NCBI RefSeq assembly: GCF_026625705.1
Contig: NZ_CP113059.1
Coordinates: 3,410,001-3,474,000 of the forward strand
Source of the DNA: Pedobacter sp. SL55
GTDB taxonomy: Bacteria; Bacteroidota; Bacteroidia; Sphingobacteriales; Sphingobacteriaceae
Direction of reading: 5' to 3'
Length of the DNA stretch: 64,000 nt
Shown: positions 50,270 to 60,725 of the stretch, piece by piece
Position numbering within the stretch: the first letter of the stretch is position 1
Layout of the letters: every line of letters starts with the position of its first letter
Notes under the pieces: generated by a model
The model's database searches: none
The model's input: the letters and a program-made list of their open reading frames with translations, nothing else
What the model was told of the DNA's origin: nothing
Program-made: the position numbers and the translations under genes

Positions 50270-50277
50270 CAAAAGTA
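50270..50277 (-). promoter_or_regulatory. -7 element (TACTTTTG) 4 nt before the peroxidase gene
   Basis: An exact TAnnTTTG match on the minus strand. Confidence 0.55.
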
Positions 50278-50299
50278 AAAAATTGATCAATACTTAATG

Positions 50300-51678
50300 C
50301 TAAGCTTGATGAAGTTCAGTTTTTTGAGCAGCAAGTTTTTTGGTTCTATTTTGAAACCTGATAAAGAGTAGGATAGAAGCTGTTAATAAACCAAAGGTTA
50401 AGCCATACCAAATTCCATTTACACCAAATCCGTACTTAAAACAAAGTAAATATCCCACCGGAATACCAATTACCCAATACGATAGAAAAGTGATGAAAGT
50501 TGGCATATTTACGTCGCCTAAACCTCTTAAAACACCTAAGCCAACCACCTGAGTACCATCAAACAATTGAAAAAAACCTGCTATGATTAGCAATTGAGCT
50601 GCAATGCCTATCACGGTTGTATCACTAGTATAGACATAGGGCAGCAAGTTATTGGCGAGCATAAAAAGTAGGGCAGTAGCAGACATAAACACAATGACAA
50701 TGTGATAACTGGCAATTGCCGATAAACGTAAACCTTTGAAATTTTTGCTGCCAAAGTTATTGCCAGTTTTGATAGTGGCCGCATTGGCAATGCCCGTAGC
50801 CAACATATAGGTAAATGCCGCCAACGATAATGCCGTAAAATGCGCCGCTTGCTCAACCTTACCGATGGTTCCAATTAAGATACCAGCACCGCTAAACGCA
50901 CTAATCTCGAATGAATACTGCATTGCTACCGGCGCACCTAATTTTGCTATTTTTTTAATCCTTGATAAATCAAACGAAAAAAACTTGAACTGCGAAAGAT
51001 ATACCTTGAAATTCTTTGAATTGAATACATAAGCGCCCATCGCAATAGCCATTAAAATACGATCTATCAAAATACTTAAACCTACACCGCTTACCCCCAT
51101 TGGCGTAAGGCCAAACATTCCTTTTACAAAAATAATTCCCAAAATCACGTTGATTAAATTTCCCCAAACAGAAATCATCATAGCTTGCTTGGTAAAGCCC
51201 AAGCCTTCGGTAAATTGCTTAAAGGCTTGAAAAATCATCAATGGAAATATAGAAATCCCATGAATTGAAGATATGGTTTGGCATGTACAACTACATCTGG
51301 AGATTGCCCCAAATGATCGATTACCTTATAATAAACCAATAATACCAAAGCATAAAGCACTATGCTTGCTACAAAGTTTATCAAGATACTGTTAGAAAGC
51401 AGGCGACCACACTCTTCCTTATTTTTGCTTCCGTTGGCTTGTGCAATTAGCGGCGTTAAGCCGTAAGAAATACCTAAGCCAAGTACCAAAATCAGCATGA
51501 ATAAACTATTAACTAACGAAACAGCAGCCAATTGAACGGTACCAGCAAAATGTCCAACAATCATCCCGTCGGCCATGTGAACCAGCGTGTGGCCCAATTG
51601 CGAAAGCACAATAGGTAAAGCTAAAATAAGGTTGTCTTTATAGTACGATTTGTACTTGGCAAATGAATAAGTGAACAT
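50300..51678 (-). pseudogene. MATE-family multidrug/Na+ efflux transporter, split by a one-base frameshift
   Basis: The N-terminal frame (51678-51238) has LILALPIVLSQLGHTLVHMA and LGISYGLTPLIAQANG. It fails after KPYLQFMGFLYFH. Adding one G in the GGG run (plus-strand CCC, 51257-51259) gives FMGISIFPLMIFQAFKQFTE, joining the second frame (GLGFTKQAMMISVWGNLINV). The full protein is ~460 residues with 12 membrane segments, normal for MATE. The gene family exports cationic drugs using H+ or Na+. Confidence 0.88.
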
Positions 51679-51685
51679 ACACCTG

Positions 51686-51693
51686 CAAAATTA
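51686..51693 (-). promoter_or_regulatory. -7 element (TAATTTTG) 7 nt before the MATE gene
   Basis: An exact TAnnTTTG match on the minus strand. Just upstream, TTTTCAG recurs in the plus strand (51711-51730) as a short tandem tract. Confidence 0.5.
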
Positions 51694-51862
51694 CAGTTTT
51701 CAGTTGGCAATTTTCAGTTTTCAGTTTTCAAACCAACAGGCTTATTCAAACCTTGTGTGTTAAACATTTTAAAACGCTCGAAAGAGCAATAAACCTAAAA
51801 AGCTGATAGACGACCGTTAATTTTGCAATCAGTTCCTCATTCGGAAAGGTTAGGGGAGGCTT

Positions 51863-52489
51863 TTAATCTGCCAAAACGTAATATTCTTCTTTTTCGGTAA
51901 TATGAGGTAAGATGATACCAGATAAAATTAGGTTTACGATAATTTTTTGCGCTTTCTTATAAGCACTTCTGCTAAGTTTGCTAAACTCTTTTAATGTAAT
52001 ACGACCATGTTCGCCAAGATAAGCTAGCAAAATCTTTTCCTGCTCCGAATAAGCAATTAAAGTTCCTTCATTATCTCCATCCTTTTTTAAAACCTCAATT
52101 AATATTTTACTGGCTAAAACACTCTTGTCCTGTATTCTGAAATATACCCACCATTTGCCTTGTTCATCTAAAGCATAGTGTGGCTTGGTATCACTTCTTG
52201 GTATTTCGGCAACCAAAACTAGTTTGTCATCAATAATATATTCTTCAAAAATAGGTTCTATGGCAGGTTTACAAAATTGGTGCGCAGCTTTGTAGATCAT
52301 GTATTTTTCTTCATCTTCGGCCTTTACACCTTTAATGGTACCATCATCGGCTACGCCAATTAAAAGCTTACCACCTTTATTATTAGCAAATGCAACCAAG
52401 GTTTTAGCAATTTTTTCACAATTGCTAATCGTCTTCTTAAAATCAATATTTACGTTCTCGCCGTCAAGTATCACTCTTTTAATGTTCAT
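51863..52489 (-). CDS. AlbA_2 (Schlafen-type) domain regulator with C-terminal winged helix
   Basis: 208 residues. The AlbA_2 domain: EFKK-like NVNIDFKKTISNCEKIAKTL, VAFANNKGGKLLIGVADDGT and EIPRSDTKPHYALDEQGKWW. The C-terminal HTH is ILLAYLGEHGRITLKEFSKL. This family is thought to bind nucleic acid and often sits in accessory DNA. It lacks neighbours that point to a role. Confidence 0.85.
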   Translation of the reverse strand: MNIKRVILDGENVNIDFKKTISNCEKIAKTLVAFANNKGGKLLIGVADDGTIKGVKAEDEEKYMIYKAAHQFCKPAIEPIFEEYIIDDKLVLVAEIPRSDTKPHYALDEQGKWWVYFRIQDKSVLASKILIEVLKKDGDNEGTLIAYSEQEKILLAYLGEHGRITLKEFSKLSRSAYKKAQKIIVNLILSGIILPHITEKEEYYVLAD

Positions 52490-52545
52490 TTTTAGCCTGT
52501 TAATTTATGGTAAACGACAGATACTTTTTACTTTATACTTTCAAT

Positions 52546-53031
52546 TTAAATAGCTACGCGTTGCTTTTCTCCCGGAAACTTAAGCCTCAAATACACTTCA
52601 TTACTTACCGTTGCACAAAGTTCGCCCTGCTTATTGTACAATTCCATAGGATAGGCTTTTACAAATTTACCATGCTCGTTAAGCGCTTGTTCGGCTTCGG
52701 CAATCATTTCGTCAGTAATTTTCAAAGTAAAATACAGGGCAGTAAGTCCAGGTTTTAAATATTGGATGCTGGCACTTTTTAACCAAACACGGCATTTATA
52801 GCCTTTGCGTTGCATTAATTGATCAAACAAAATGGCATAAAAAGGATCGGTAGCGGCATAAATAGTCCCTCCAAAAATAGAGCCGTTATAATTTCTATTT
52901 AATACACTGTTACTGATTTTAACATCCACACCTTTAAATCCATCATGGAATTTTTTTACCCAAATGCGCTGAAATAATAAAGGTGGATATAAATTCAATG
53001 CCAATTTTAGGGTTCGCTCAGAAACTATCAT
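52546..53031 (-). CDS. DUF4442 hotdog-fold thioesterase-like protein
   Basis: 161 residues, similar to PaaI-like hotdog proteins. ISNSVLNRNYNGSIFGGTIY and AATDPFYAILFDQLM fit the DUF4442 pattern (the glycine-rich turn and following helix). Probable acyl-CoA thioesterase fold; activity unknown. It is separated from the AlbA_2 gene by 56 bases in the same direction. Confidence 0.8.
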   Translation of the reverse strand: MIVSERTLKLALNLYPPLLFQRIWVKKFHDGFKGVDVKISNSVLNRNYNGSIFGGTIYAATDPFYAILFDQLMQRKGYKCRVWLKSASIQYLKPGLTALYFTLKITDEMIAEAEQALNEHGKFVKAYPMELYNKQGELCATVSNEVYLRLKFPGEKQRVAI

Positions 53032-53104
53032 TATTTTTAAATATCACATTTTGTATTGAAGTATGAAAGTTTTGTTTAAAAATTTAACGTAAGCGTAACT
53101 TTTA

Positions 53105-53180
53105 GCCACAGATGCACAGATATAGTAAAATCAAAAATTTTGATAAGTTATCGTATAAATAAAATCTGTGTATGTGTGTC
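53105..53180. repeat. Degenerate copy of the GCCACAGATGCACAGAT inverted repeat
   Basis: Left arm GCCACAGATGCACAGATAT (53105); the right arm survives as AAATCTGTGTATGTGTGTC (about 53162-53180) with changes. The rest of the 344-bp gap before gyrA has no gene. Confidence 0.6.
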
Positions 53181-53375
53181 TTTTTTCGTTCTACCATCTA
53201 TACTTTGTAACAATTGTCGTATCTCTAAAACTTTTCCACACTAGGCTGTAAAGTGTAGCTTATTTTACTAAATTCGCAAGGTTATAATAAAACTATAATA
53301 ATCTTGCGGTTGGTAGTTGGCGACTAGCGAATAAAACGCTTAACGCTTAGTGCATTACGCAAAACATAAAAATTT

Positions 53376-55919
53376 ATGGCAGAAGATTTAGAAAATCAAG
53401 AGAACGATAAGATTATCCCCATTAATATTGATGAGCAGATGCGTACTGCTTACATCGATTATTCGATGTCGGTAATTGTGAGTAGGGCATTACCCGATGT
53501 GCGTGACGGTTTAAAACCAGTGCACCGCAGGGTACTTTATGGTATGCAAGACCTAGGTGTAGGCGCTGGTAAACCGTACAAAAAATCGGCACGTATTGTG
53601 GGTGAGGTTTTAGGTAAGTACCACCCACATGGAGATTCATCTGTATATATGACCATGGTACGTATGGCCCAACCTTGGAGCTTGCGTTACATGATGGTTG
53701 ATGGACAGGGTAACTACGGTTCTATCGATGGTGACTCGCCAGCAGCGATGCGTTATACCGAGGCTCGTTTCCAAAAAATGGCCGAAGAAATGTTGGCCGA
53801 TATCAATAAAGATACCGTAGACTTTCAAAATAACTTTGACGACTCGTTGCAAGAGCCAACGGTATTGCCAGCAAAAGTCCCTAATCTTTTGGTTAACGGT
53901 TCTTCTGGTATTGCGGTAGGTATGGCCACCAATATGGCGCCACACAACTTAACCGAGGTAATTAATGCAACTATCAATTACATCGACAATAGAGAAATTA
54001 CTATTGCAGAGTTGATGAAGTTTATTAAAGCGCCAGATTTCCCTACAGGAGCCATTATCTATGGTTATTCTGGTGTTCAGGAAGCTTTCGAAACTGGTAG
54101 AGGCCGTATCGTAATGCGTGCCAAAGCCGAAATCGAAAATATCAACGATCGTGAAGTAATTATTGTTACCGAAATTCCTTATCAAGTTAACAAAGCCATG
54201 ATGATTGAGCGTACAGCTGAATTAGTTGGCGAGAAAAAAATTGAAGGAATTTCGAACATTAAGGATGAGTCTAATAAAGATGGTATCCGTATTGTGTACG
54301 AAATTAAACGTGATGCAAATGCAAACATCGTTTTAAATAATTTATTTAAGCAAACAGCACTACAAACCTCATTTAGTGTAAATAACATTGCTTTGGTAAA
54401 CGGTCGTCCGCAGTTGTTGAACCTTAAAGATCTAATCCATCACTTTGTTGAGCATAGACATGATGTAGTGATCCGTCGTACTCGTTTCGAATTGGCAGAG
54501 GCCGAAAAACGTGCCCATATTTTAGAAGGTTTATTAATTGCTTTAGATCATATCGAAGAAGTAATTAAGTTGATTCGTGCATCTAGTACTCCAGACGAGG
54601 CTAGAACCGGATTGATGGAAAAATTCGGTTTGTCCGACATCCAGGCTCGTGCTATTTTAGATATGACCCTACGTAGGTTAACAGGCCTAGAGCGTGATAA
54701 AATTAAAGAAGAGTACGCTGAATTAATGAAAACCATCGAATGGCTGAAATCTGTATTAGCAGATGAAGGTCTTCGTATGAAAATCATTAAAGATGAGCTT
54801 ACCGAAATTATGGATAAGTATGGTGATGAACGTAGAACTACCATTATCCACTCAGCAGACGATATGAGTATGGAAGACTTCATCGAAGACGAGGAAGTTG
54901 TAATTACCATTTCTCACGAAGGTTATATTAAACGTACACCAGCATCAGAATATCGTATACAAGGCAGAGGTGGCAAAGGTTCTAAAGGTAGCAATTCTAG
55001 AAATGAAGACTTTATAGAACACTTATTAGTGGCTACCAACCACAATTACATGTTATTTTTTACCGAAGCTGGTAGATGTTTCTGGTTAAGGGTATACGAA
55101 ATTCCGGAAGGTACACGCCAAAGTAAAGGGCGTGCTTTACAGAACATCATCAATATCCCGAAAGAAGAAAAAGTTAAAGCCTATATCAAGGTTAAAAACT
55201 TAAAAGACCAAGAATATTTAGAGAACAATTTCATCATCATGTGTACTAAAAAAGGTACCATTAAGAAAACTTCTCTAGAGGCTTATTCTCGTCCTCGTGT
55301 AAATGGTATCAATGCAATTAACATCAACGATGGCGATCAATTATTAGAAGCTAGTTTAACCACTGGAAGTAGCGAAATTGTAATGGCATTGCGTTCTGGC
55401 AGGGCAATTCGTTTCAACGAAAGTACAGTTAGACCAATGGGTAGAACTGCGACCGGTGTGCGTGGTGTTACTTTAGGTCATGATAAAGACGAAGTTGTTG
55501 GCATGATTGCTGTGGATAGTAGCGATGCAACGATTTTAGTAGTTTCTGAAAAAGGTTATGGTAAACGTACCGATATTGAAGACTACCGTGTAACCAACCG
55601 TGGTGGAAAAGGTGTTAAAACCATTAACATTACAGATAAAACTGGAGATTTAGTTGCCATTAAAAACGTAACCGATGCAGACGATTTAATGATCATCAAT
55701 AAATCTGGCATTGTAATTAGAATTGCAGTAAGCGAGTTGAGGGTAATGGGAAGAGCTACGCAAGGAGTAAGGTTGATTAGCTTAAAAGGTAATGACGAAA
55801 TTGCTTCTGTTGCCAGAATTGACCACGAAGAAGAAGAGGAGGAGGAAGTAGAAGGGCAGTTAGGAGGAGAAGAAGCTCCAAACGATGAGACAGGTAATGA
55901 AACTACTACAGAAGAATAA
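53376..55919 (+). CDS. gyrA: DNA gyrase subunit A
   Basis: 847 residues. The quinolone region includes [19 protein letters not shown] and [20 protein letters not shown]; the active tyrosine is in [10 protein letters not shown]. The C-terminal beta-pinwheel carries the GyrA box ([12 protein letters not shown]) that separates gyrase from topoisomerase IV. An acidic tail ([20 protein letters not shown]) ends it. Ser at the GDSSVY position is the wild-type, quinolone-sensitive residue. It introduces negative supercoils with GyrB, which is not here. Confidence 0.98.
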   Translation: MAEDLENQENDKIIPINIDEQMRTAYIDYSMSVIVSRALPDVRDGLKPVHRRVLYGMQDLGVGAGKPYKKSARIVGEVLGKYHPHGDSSVYMTMVRMAQPWSLRYMMVDGQGNYGSIDGDSPAAMRYTEARFQKMAEEMLADINKDTVDFQNNFDDSLQEPTVLPAKVPNLLVNGSSGIAVGMATNMAPHNLTEVINATINYIDNREITIAELMKFIKAPDFPTGAIIYGYSGVQEAFETGRGRIVMRAKAEIENINDREVIIVTEIPYQVNKAMMIERTAELVGEKKIEGISNIKDESNKDGIRIVYEIKRDANANIVLNNLFKQTALQTSFSVNNIALVNGRPQLLNLKDLIHHFVEHRHDVVIRRTRFELAEAEKRAHILEGLLIALDHIEEVIKLIRASSTPDEARTGLMEKFGLSDIQARAILDMTLRRLTGLERDKIKEEYAELMKTIEWLKSVLADEGLRMKIIKDELTEIMDKYGDERRTTIIHSADDMSMEDFIEDEEVVITISHEGYIKRTPASEYRIQGRGGKGSKGSNSRNEDFIEHLLVATNHNYMLFFTEAGRCFWLRVYEIPEGTRQSKGRALQNIINIPKEEKVKAYIKVKNLKDQEYLENNFIIMCTKKGTIKKTSLEAYSRPRVNGINAININDGDQLLEASLTTGSSEIVMALRSGRAIRFNESTVRPMGRTATGVRGVTLGHDKDEVVGMIAVDSSDATILVVSEKGYGKRTDIEDYRVTNRGGKGVKTINITDKTGDLVAIKNVTDADDLMIINKSGIVIRIAVSELRVMGRATQGVRLISLKGNDEIASVARIDHEEEEEEEVEGQLGGEEAPNDETGNETTTEE

Positions 55920-55939
55920 CAAATAAAAATTTAAAAATT

Positions 55940-55992
55940 AATCCATCATGAATAGTGTTTATAACCGTAAAAGCAATATCATGATGGATTTT
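55940..55992 (+). terminator. Probable terminator after gyrA
   Basis: AATCCATCATGA (55940-55951) pairs with TCATGATGGATT (55979-55990), then TT. The long 27-base loop makes it a weaker candidate. Confidence 0.55.
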
Positions 55993-56021
55993 AACGTTTA
56001 AACAGCAAAATTTATAATTAA

Positions 56022-57110
56022 ATGAAAAAGTTAATTTTAAGCGTAGGTATCTTGAGTTTATCAGTAGCTGCTTACGCCCAAAAATCAGAAGTTGCAGAAG
56101 CTAAAAAATCTTGGGATTTGTTTCAGGCAATGAACCAAGCACAAAATCTTAAAAAAAACCTTGAAAACTTAAACAAAGGTTTAGGTCATACAGATTTGGC
56201 TATTGCTCACGAGAAAACGAAAAACACAGTAGAGCCTTGGGCTTTAAGAGCATCACTAGCTTCTGCCGTGGCTTTGCTAGATACCCTAAATGAAGCAAAT
56301 GCTACAGCTAAGCAAAAAATTGCAGAAGAAGCAATTGTAAAGGCAACAGAGTTAGATAAAAAAGGCGAGCAAAAAGACAACATTGCAAATGCTAAAATTA
56401 ACATTGCAAATTCCATCCAGTCTAGAGCTATTAGAGCATATAACAAAAAAGATTTTGCCACAGCTTTTAAAATTTTCACTGAAATTACAGAGAAAAACCC
56501 TGCGGATACATCGATGTATCTAAATGCTGGTGTGGCTGCAAAACAAGCTGGAAATTACGCTGGTGCTGTTAAAAACTTCAAAAAAGTAGCTAGTTTTAAT
56601 GTGCCAGAAGCGAAAAACCTATTATTAGAAGCAGTGAATATCGAATTGGTAAACTTAAAAGATACCACAGCAGCAATGGCATCTATTGACCAGGCCTTAA
56701 CTAAATTCCCAGATGATCCTGATTTTGTGGGTACCCAAACTGATATCTACATTGTTAGAGGAGAAATTGAAAAATCTCAAGCATCATTAAATAAGCTTAT
56801 TGCAAAAGATCCAAGTAAAGCTATTTATCATTTCCTATTAGGCGAAACCTATTACAAGCAAGCACTTGCGGTACAGGCAGAAAGACAAAAAATAGATAGC
56901 AAAAAAGTTAAAGAGTATAATGCAGTAACCGCTAAAATGACTGCTTTAATTGATAAAGCTTTGCCTTACTACAAAAAAGCACAAGAATTAGATCCTAAAG
57001 CGGTGCACACCTTAGAAGCTTTAAAGCAAGTTTATGGTTTTAAGAACGATACCAAAAACTATGAAGAAACTAAAAAGCTTTTAGATGCAATTCAAAAAAA
57101 TAATAATTGA
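56022..57110 (+). CDS. Exported TPR protein (paralogue A)
   Basis: 362 residues with signal peptide MKKLILSVGILSLSVAAYAQ. A helical N-terminal half (WALRASLASAVALLDT) is followed by TPR units (ADTSMYLNAGVAAKQAGNYA, IYHFLLGETYYKQALAVQ, LDPKAVHTLEALKQVYGF). It is probably periplasmic. The next gene encodes a related protein, so a tandem duplication is likely. The function is unknown. Confidence 0.85.
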   Translation: MKKLILSVGILSLSVAAYAQKSEVAEAKKSWDLFQAMNQAQNLKKNLENLNKGLGHTDLAIAHEKTKNTVEPWALRASLASAVALLDTLNEANATAKQKIAEEAIVKATELDKKGEQKDNIANAKINIANSIQSRAIRAYNKKDFATAFKIFTEITEKNPADTSMYLNAGVAAKQAGNYAGAVKNFKKVASFNVPEAKNLLLEAVNIELVNLKDTTAAMASIDQALTKFPDDPDFVGTQTDIYIVRGEIEKSQASLNKLIAKDPSKAIYHFLLGETYYKQALAVQAERQKIDSKKVKEYNAVTAKMTALIDKALPYYKKAQELDPKAVHTLEALKQVYGFKNDTKNYEETKKLLDAIQKNNN

Positions 57111-57126
57111 TCAAATAATAAGTTTT

Positions 57127-57160
57127 AAAGGGAGATAATTAGGCAATTATCTCCCTTTTT
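57127..57160 (+). terminator. Intrinsic terminator between the two TPR paralogues
   Basis: AAAGGGAGATAATT (57127-57140), loop AGGC, AATTATCTCCCTTT (57145-57158), then T. A strong hairpin, so the paralogues are transcribed mostly apart. Confidence 0.85.
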
Positions 57161-57188
57161 CATTACTTTGTATAAAGTTTTTTTGACG

Positions 57189-58325
57189 ATGCGTAAGATA
57201 TTATTTAATACTTCATTACTATTAATTGTAAGCAACCTAGCTTTTTCACAAGGTTCGCAAATTAAAATAGCCAATAACAGTTTAGCTAAATTGCAAAATA
57301 GTATTGCCGAAAAAGCTGATGCAAAAAAGCAACTTACCATTATAGGAGAGGGGATAAAGGCTATAGAACTTGCAGAAAAAGATAAGAAAACCAAGAATTG
57401 GCCAGAAACCTGGTCTATAAAAGCTTACTTGTCTTCTTATATTGCTTTAATTGACGAGAATGAAGCCAATGCCGATAAGTATTTTCAATTTGCACAAGAT
57501 GCATTAGCACAAGCTAAAAAGTTAGATAAGTTTCAATCCAACACTGAACTGATTAATGCTTCAAACCATAATATCCATATAAAAAAACAATCTAAAGGAG
57601 TAGAGGCATTTCAGCAAAATGATTTTATAACCGCTTACGACTTACTTAAAAGGGTAAGTGATTTTAAGCCTACGGATACTTTACTAGCTACTAATGTTGC
57701 TATTTGTGCCCAAAGTTTACAGCAGTATAACGATGCACTTGACTATTTTCTAAGAGCTAAAGATAACGGTGCAAAAAATCCTACGCTATTTCAAAGTATC
57801 GCAAACATCTATGCCTCTAAGTTTGAAACTGAATTGGCAATAAAAACGTTAGAAGATGGCTTAAAGTTAAATGCTTATCATCCTTTACTCACTAATGATT
57901 ATATCAATATCCTTTTGGATAACGAGCAATATGAAAAAGCCAATAAAGCTGTAGAAAGCTCACTAAAAACAGATAAACGGAGCAAATTGCTTTACTTTTT
58001 GTATGGCTATTTGCAACAAAATCAGGAAAAGAATATTGCTACCGCAGAGCTTTCTTATCAAAAAGCATTAGAAGTAGATTACAATTATTTTGATGCGCTT
58101 TATCAGTTGGCTGTTGCGTACATACAAACAGCAAACGAAGCCTTGAAACAAAAAGATACCAAAAAATTTACTGCGAATATTAATCGTGCCGAGTATTCTT
58201 TACTAAGAGCTCATGATATTAATATTAACCACAAAAATACCGTTAGGCTTTTAATTGATATCTATACCAGAAAGAATAGGTTAGACAAAGTTCAGGAGCT
58301 AAAACGTAAACTCAACGAATTTTAA
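57189..58325 (+). CDS. Exported TPR protein (paralogue B)
   Basis: 378 residues from the ATG at 57189, which gives signal peptide MRKILFNTSLLLIVSNLAFS. It shares with paralogue A the layout and phrases such as WSIKAYLSSYIALIDENEAN (compare WALRASLASAVALLDT) and the TPR block KGVEAFQQNDFITAYDLLKR. C-terminal TPRs include LEVDYNYFDALYQLAVAYIQ. Unknown function. Confidence 0.85.
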   Translation: MRKILFNTSLLLIVSNLAFSQGSQIKIANNSLAKLQNSIAEKADAKKQLTIIGEGIKAIELAEKDKKTKNWPETWSIKAYLSSYIALIDENEANADKYFQFAQDALAQAKKLDKFQSNTELINASNHNIHIKKQSKGVEAFQQNDFITAYDLLKRVSDFKPTDTLLATNVAICAQSLQQYNDALDYFLRAKDNGAKNPTLFQSIANIYASKFETELAIKTLEDGLKLNAYHPLLTNDYINILLDNEQYEKANKAVESSLKTDKRSKLLYFLYGYLQQNQEKNIATAELSYQKALEVDYNYFDALYQLAVAYIQTANEALKQKDTKKFTANINRAEYSLLRAHDININHKNTVRLLIDIYTRKNRLDKVQELKRKLNEF

Positions 58326-58451
58326 TTTTTTTAGTATAACATTTATATCAGTCTATTTTAAAAACATAACTTAACATAATGTAAATTATATAACATTTAA
58401 TATTATCATTGAATTTCATAAATTAGCGTAATTTCTAACTTAATATATAAA

Positions 58452-59354
58452 ATGAAAAATATAGCTGTTATAGGTTCTGGAACTATGGGCAATGGCATTG
58501 CGCACACTTTTGCTCAGTTTGGTTACCAAGTAAATTTGATAGATATCAATGCGGATGCTTTACAAAAAGCTGTTGATACCATCAGTAAAAATTTAGATCG
58601 TCAAGTAGCTAAAGGTACAATTACAGCAAGCGACAAAAAAAATACACTGAAAAATTTAACTACACATACAGATTTTAAATCTGCCGTATCCAACGTAGAT
58701 TTAGTTGTTGAGGCTGCAACAGAAAATATTGATTTAAAATTGCAGATTTTTAAGGATTTAGATAGCTGCACTAAACCAGAAACCATTTTAGCTAGCAACA
58801 CATCTTCTATTTCTATCACTAAAATTGCAGCAGCTACCAACCGTGGCGATAAAGTAATTGGCATGCACTTTATGAACCCAGTGCCGATAATGAAATTGGT
58901 TGAAGTTATTCGTGGATATGCAACTAGTGATATAACTACGGATTTAGTTATGGAGTTGTCAAAGAAATTAGATAAAGTTCCTGTAGAAGTGAATGATTAT
59001 CCAGGTTTTGTGGCTAACCGTATTTTAATGCCGATGATTAATGAGGCTATTTATTCGCTTTATGAAGGTGTTGCTGGCGTTTATGAGATTGATACGGTAA
59101 TGAAATTGGGTATGGCACACCCTATGGGGCCGCTACAATTGGCTGATTTTATTGGTTTAGATGTTTGTTTGGCTATTTTGAACGTGCTGCACCAAGGTTT
59201 TGGAAATCCAAAATATGCCCCCTGCCCTCTTTTGGTAAACATGGTAACGGCTGGTAAGAAAGGTGTTAAATCTGGTGAAGGTTTTTACGATTATAGTAAC
59301 GGACTGAAAGAAGCGAAGGTTGCTGAGAAGTTTGTCAAACTAGCGCAGAACTAA
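58452..59354 (+). CDS. 3-hydroxybutyryl-CoA dehydrogenase
   Basis: 300 residues. The NAD-binding motif is IAVIGSGTMGNGIAHTFAQF. The catalytic His and Glu region is IGMHFMNPVPIMKLVEVIRG, and DYPGFVANRILMPMINEAIY is the HCDH signature. C-terminal DTVMKLGMAHPMGPLQLADF follows. It oxidises (S)-3-hydroxyacyl-CoA in fatty acid or butyrate metabolism. EtfAB at 28-30 kb serves the same route's acyl-CoA dehydrogenases, though not linked here. Confidence 0.94.
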   Translation: MKNIAVIGSGTMGNGIAHTFAQFGYQVNLIDINADALQKAVDTISKNLDRQVAKGTITASDKKNTLKNLTTHTDFKSAVSNVDLVVEAATENIDLKLQIFKDLDSCTKPETILASNTSSISITKIAAATNRGDKVIGMHFMNPVPIMKLVEVIRGYATSDITTDLVMELSKKLDKVPVEVNDYPGFVANRILMPMINEAIYSLYEGVAGVYEIDTVMKLGMAHPMGPLQLADFIGLDVCLAILNVLHQGFGNPKYAPCPLLVNMVTAGKKGVKSGEGFYDYSNGLKEAKVAEKFVKLAQN

Positions 59355-59361
59355 ACAAAAT

Positions 59362-59425
59362 CGTCAATTGCGAGGTACGAAGTAATCTTAAAGTACGAGA
59401 GATTGCTTCGTACCTCGCAATGACG
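59362..59425. repeat. Dispersed inverted repeat, CGTCATTGCGAGG family (short-loop copy)
   Basis: Left arm CGTCAATTGCGAGGTACGAA (from 59362), right arm AGATTGCTTCGTACCTCGCA (from 59400). One inserted base and one change against the 9830 copy; the loop is only ~11 bases. It lies between the hydroxybutyryl-CoA gene and the ruvB promoter. Confidence 0.8.
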
Positions 59426-59444
59426 TAAGAGACCTACTTTTTGT

Positions 59445-59452
59445 TATCTTTG
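59445..59452 (+). promoter_or_regulatory. -7 element (TATCTTTG) 4 nt before ruvB
   Basis: An exact TAnnTTTG match. Confidence 0.55.
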
Positions 59453-59456
59453 CTAC

Positions 59457-60479
59457 ATGAACGAAAATCTTGATCCTTCTTCTGAAAACCTTAGTCCAAT
59501 AGAGCGTGATATTGAAAAAGTATTACGCCCACAAGAGTTTGAGGACTTTGCTGGGCAGGATAAAATCTTAGAGAATTTAAGGATTTTTGTTAAAGCTGCT
59601 CGATTACGTGGCGAGGCTTTAGATCATGTGCTTTTACACGGCCCTCCAGGATTAGGAAAAACTACCCTATCGCACATTATTGCCAACGAAATGGGCGTAA
59701 ACATTAAGGTTACCTCTGGCCCGGTACTAGACAAACCTGGTGATTTAGCCGGACTTTTAACCAACTTAGATAGCGGCGATATTCTTTTTATTGATGAAAT
59801 TCATCGTTTATCGCCTTTGGTAGAAGAATATTTGTATTCTGCCATGGAAGATTTCAAGATCGATATCATGCTAGAAAGTGGTCCAAATGCTCGTTCGGTA
59901 CAAATTGGCTTAAACCCTTTTACTTTAGTTGGTGCCACTACCCGATCTGGTTTACTAACAGCACCGTTAAGGGCCCGTTTCGGTATCAATTCGCGTTTGC
60001 AATACTATGATGCCAAATTACTTACCACCATAGTCTTACGTTCATCAGCAATTTTAAATACACCAATTAGTGACGAAGGCGCTTACGAAATTGCCCGCCG
60101 TAGTCGTGGTACGCCTCGTATTGCCAATGCTTTGCTGCGCCGAACTAGAGATTTTGCTCAAATAAAAGGTAATGGCACCATTGATACCGAAATTGCCCGT
60201 TATGCGCTGTCTGCTTTAAATGTAGACGAACATGGCTTAGATGAAATGGATAACAAAATTTTATTGGCTATTATCGATAAATTTAAGGGCGGCCCAGTTG
60301 GTTTAAAAACCATTGCAACTGCTGTTGGCGAAGATGATGGCACCATTGAAGAAGTTTACGAGCCATTTTTAATACAAGAAGGATATTTGATGCGTACCGC
60401 CCGTGGCCGTGAGGTTACCGAAGCTGCCTACAAGCATTTAAACAGAGTAAAATTAGGGCAGACTGGAAAGTTGTTTTAG
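59457..60479 (+). CDS. ruvB: Holliday junction branch migration helicase RuvB
   Basis: 340 residues. Walker [19 protein letters not shown], Walker [13 protein letters not shown], sensor [19 protein letters not shown], and the C-terminal winged helix ([14 protein letters not shown]). It drives branch migration with RuvA. ruvA and ruvC are not in the window. Confidence 0.98.
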   Translation: MNENLDPSSENLSPIERDIEKVLRPQEFEDFAGQDKILENLRIFVKAARLRGEALDHVLLHGPPGLGKTTLSHIIANEMGVNIKVTSGPVLDKPGDLAGLLTNLDSGDILFIDEIHRLSPLVEEYLYSAMEDFKIDIMLESGPNARSVQIGLNPFTLVGATTRSGLLTAPLRARFGINSRLQYYDAKLLTTIVLRSSAILNTPISDEGAYEIARRSRGTPRIANALLRRTRDFAQIKGNGTIDTEIARYALSALNVDEHGLDEMDNKILLAIIDKFKGGPVGLKTIATAVGEDDGTIEEVYEPFLIQEGYLMRTARGREVTEAAYKHLNRVKLGQTGKLF

Positions 60480-60625
60480 TAACTCTTCTGCAACAAATAC
60501 TTTGCGAAAACTCAGATTACTTGTTTATTTTATCGCAAAGACAAATAAGAATTACGCAAAGAACGCAAAGGAAATTACTCTCTAATGCTTTCATAAATCT
60601 AATTAAAAGCATTTGCATTACCCTA

Positions 60626-60658
60626 AGACTTCGTAAGTTTTCAAAACTTACGAAGTCT
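60626..60658. repeat. Perfect 33-nt palindrome (16-bp arms, 1-nt centre)
   Basis: Left arm AGACTTCGTAAGTTTT (60626-60641), centre C, right arm AAAACTTACGAAGTCT (60643-60658). It lies 68 bases before the GNAT-nitrilase gene. Nearby, CGCAAAGAACGCAAAGG near 60555 hints at another repeat family. Confidence 0.8.
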
Positions 60659-60725
60659 ATACTTTAGCAGAAACAATAATACGTTTATCAACAGAACAAT
60701 TTTATTATTAAAACGTCTATTATAT

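Noticed and set aside
51699..51731. TTTTCAG tract as a phase-variation repeat of the MATE gene
   Set aside because: Only about three units, partly interrupted, and upstream of the -7 element; too weak to claim.
53637..53945. Minus-strand ORFs inside gyrA
   Set aside because: They overlap the catalytic core of gyrA and are low-quality, His/Arg-rich shadow translations.
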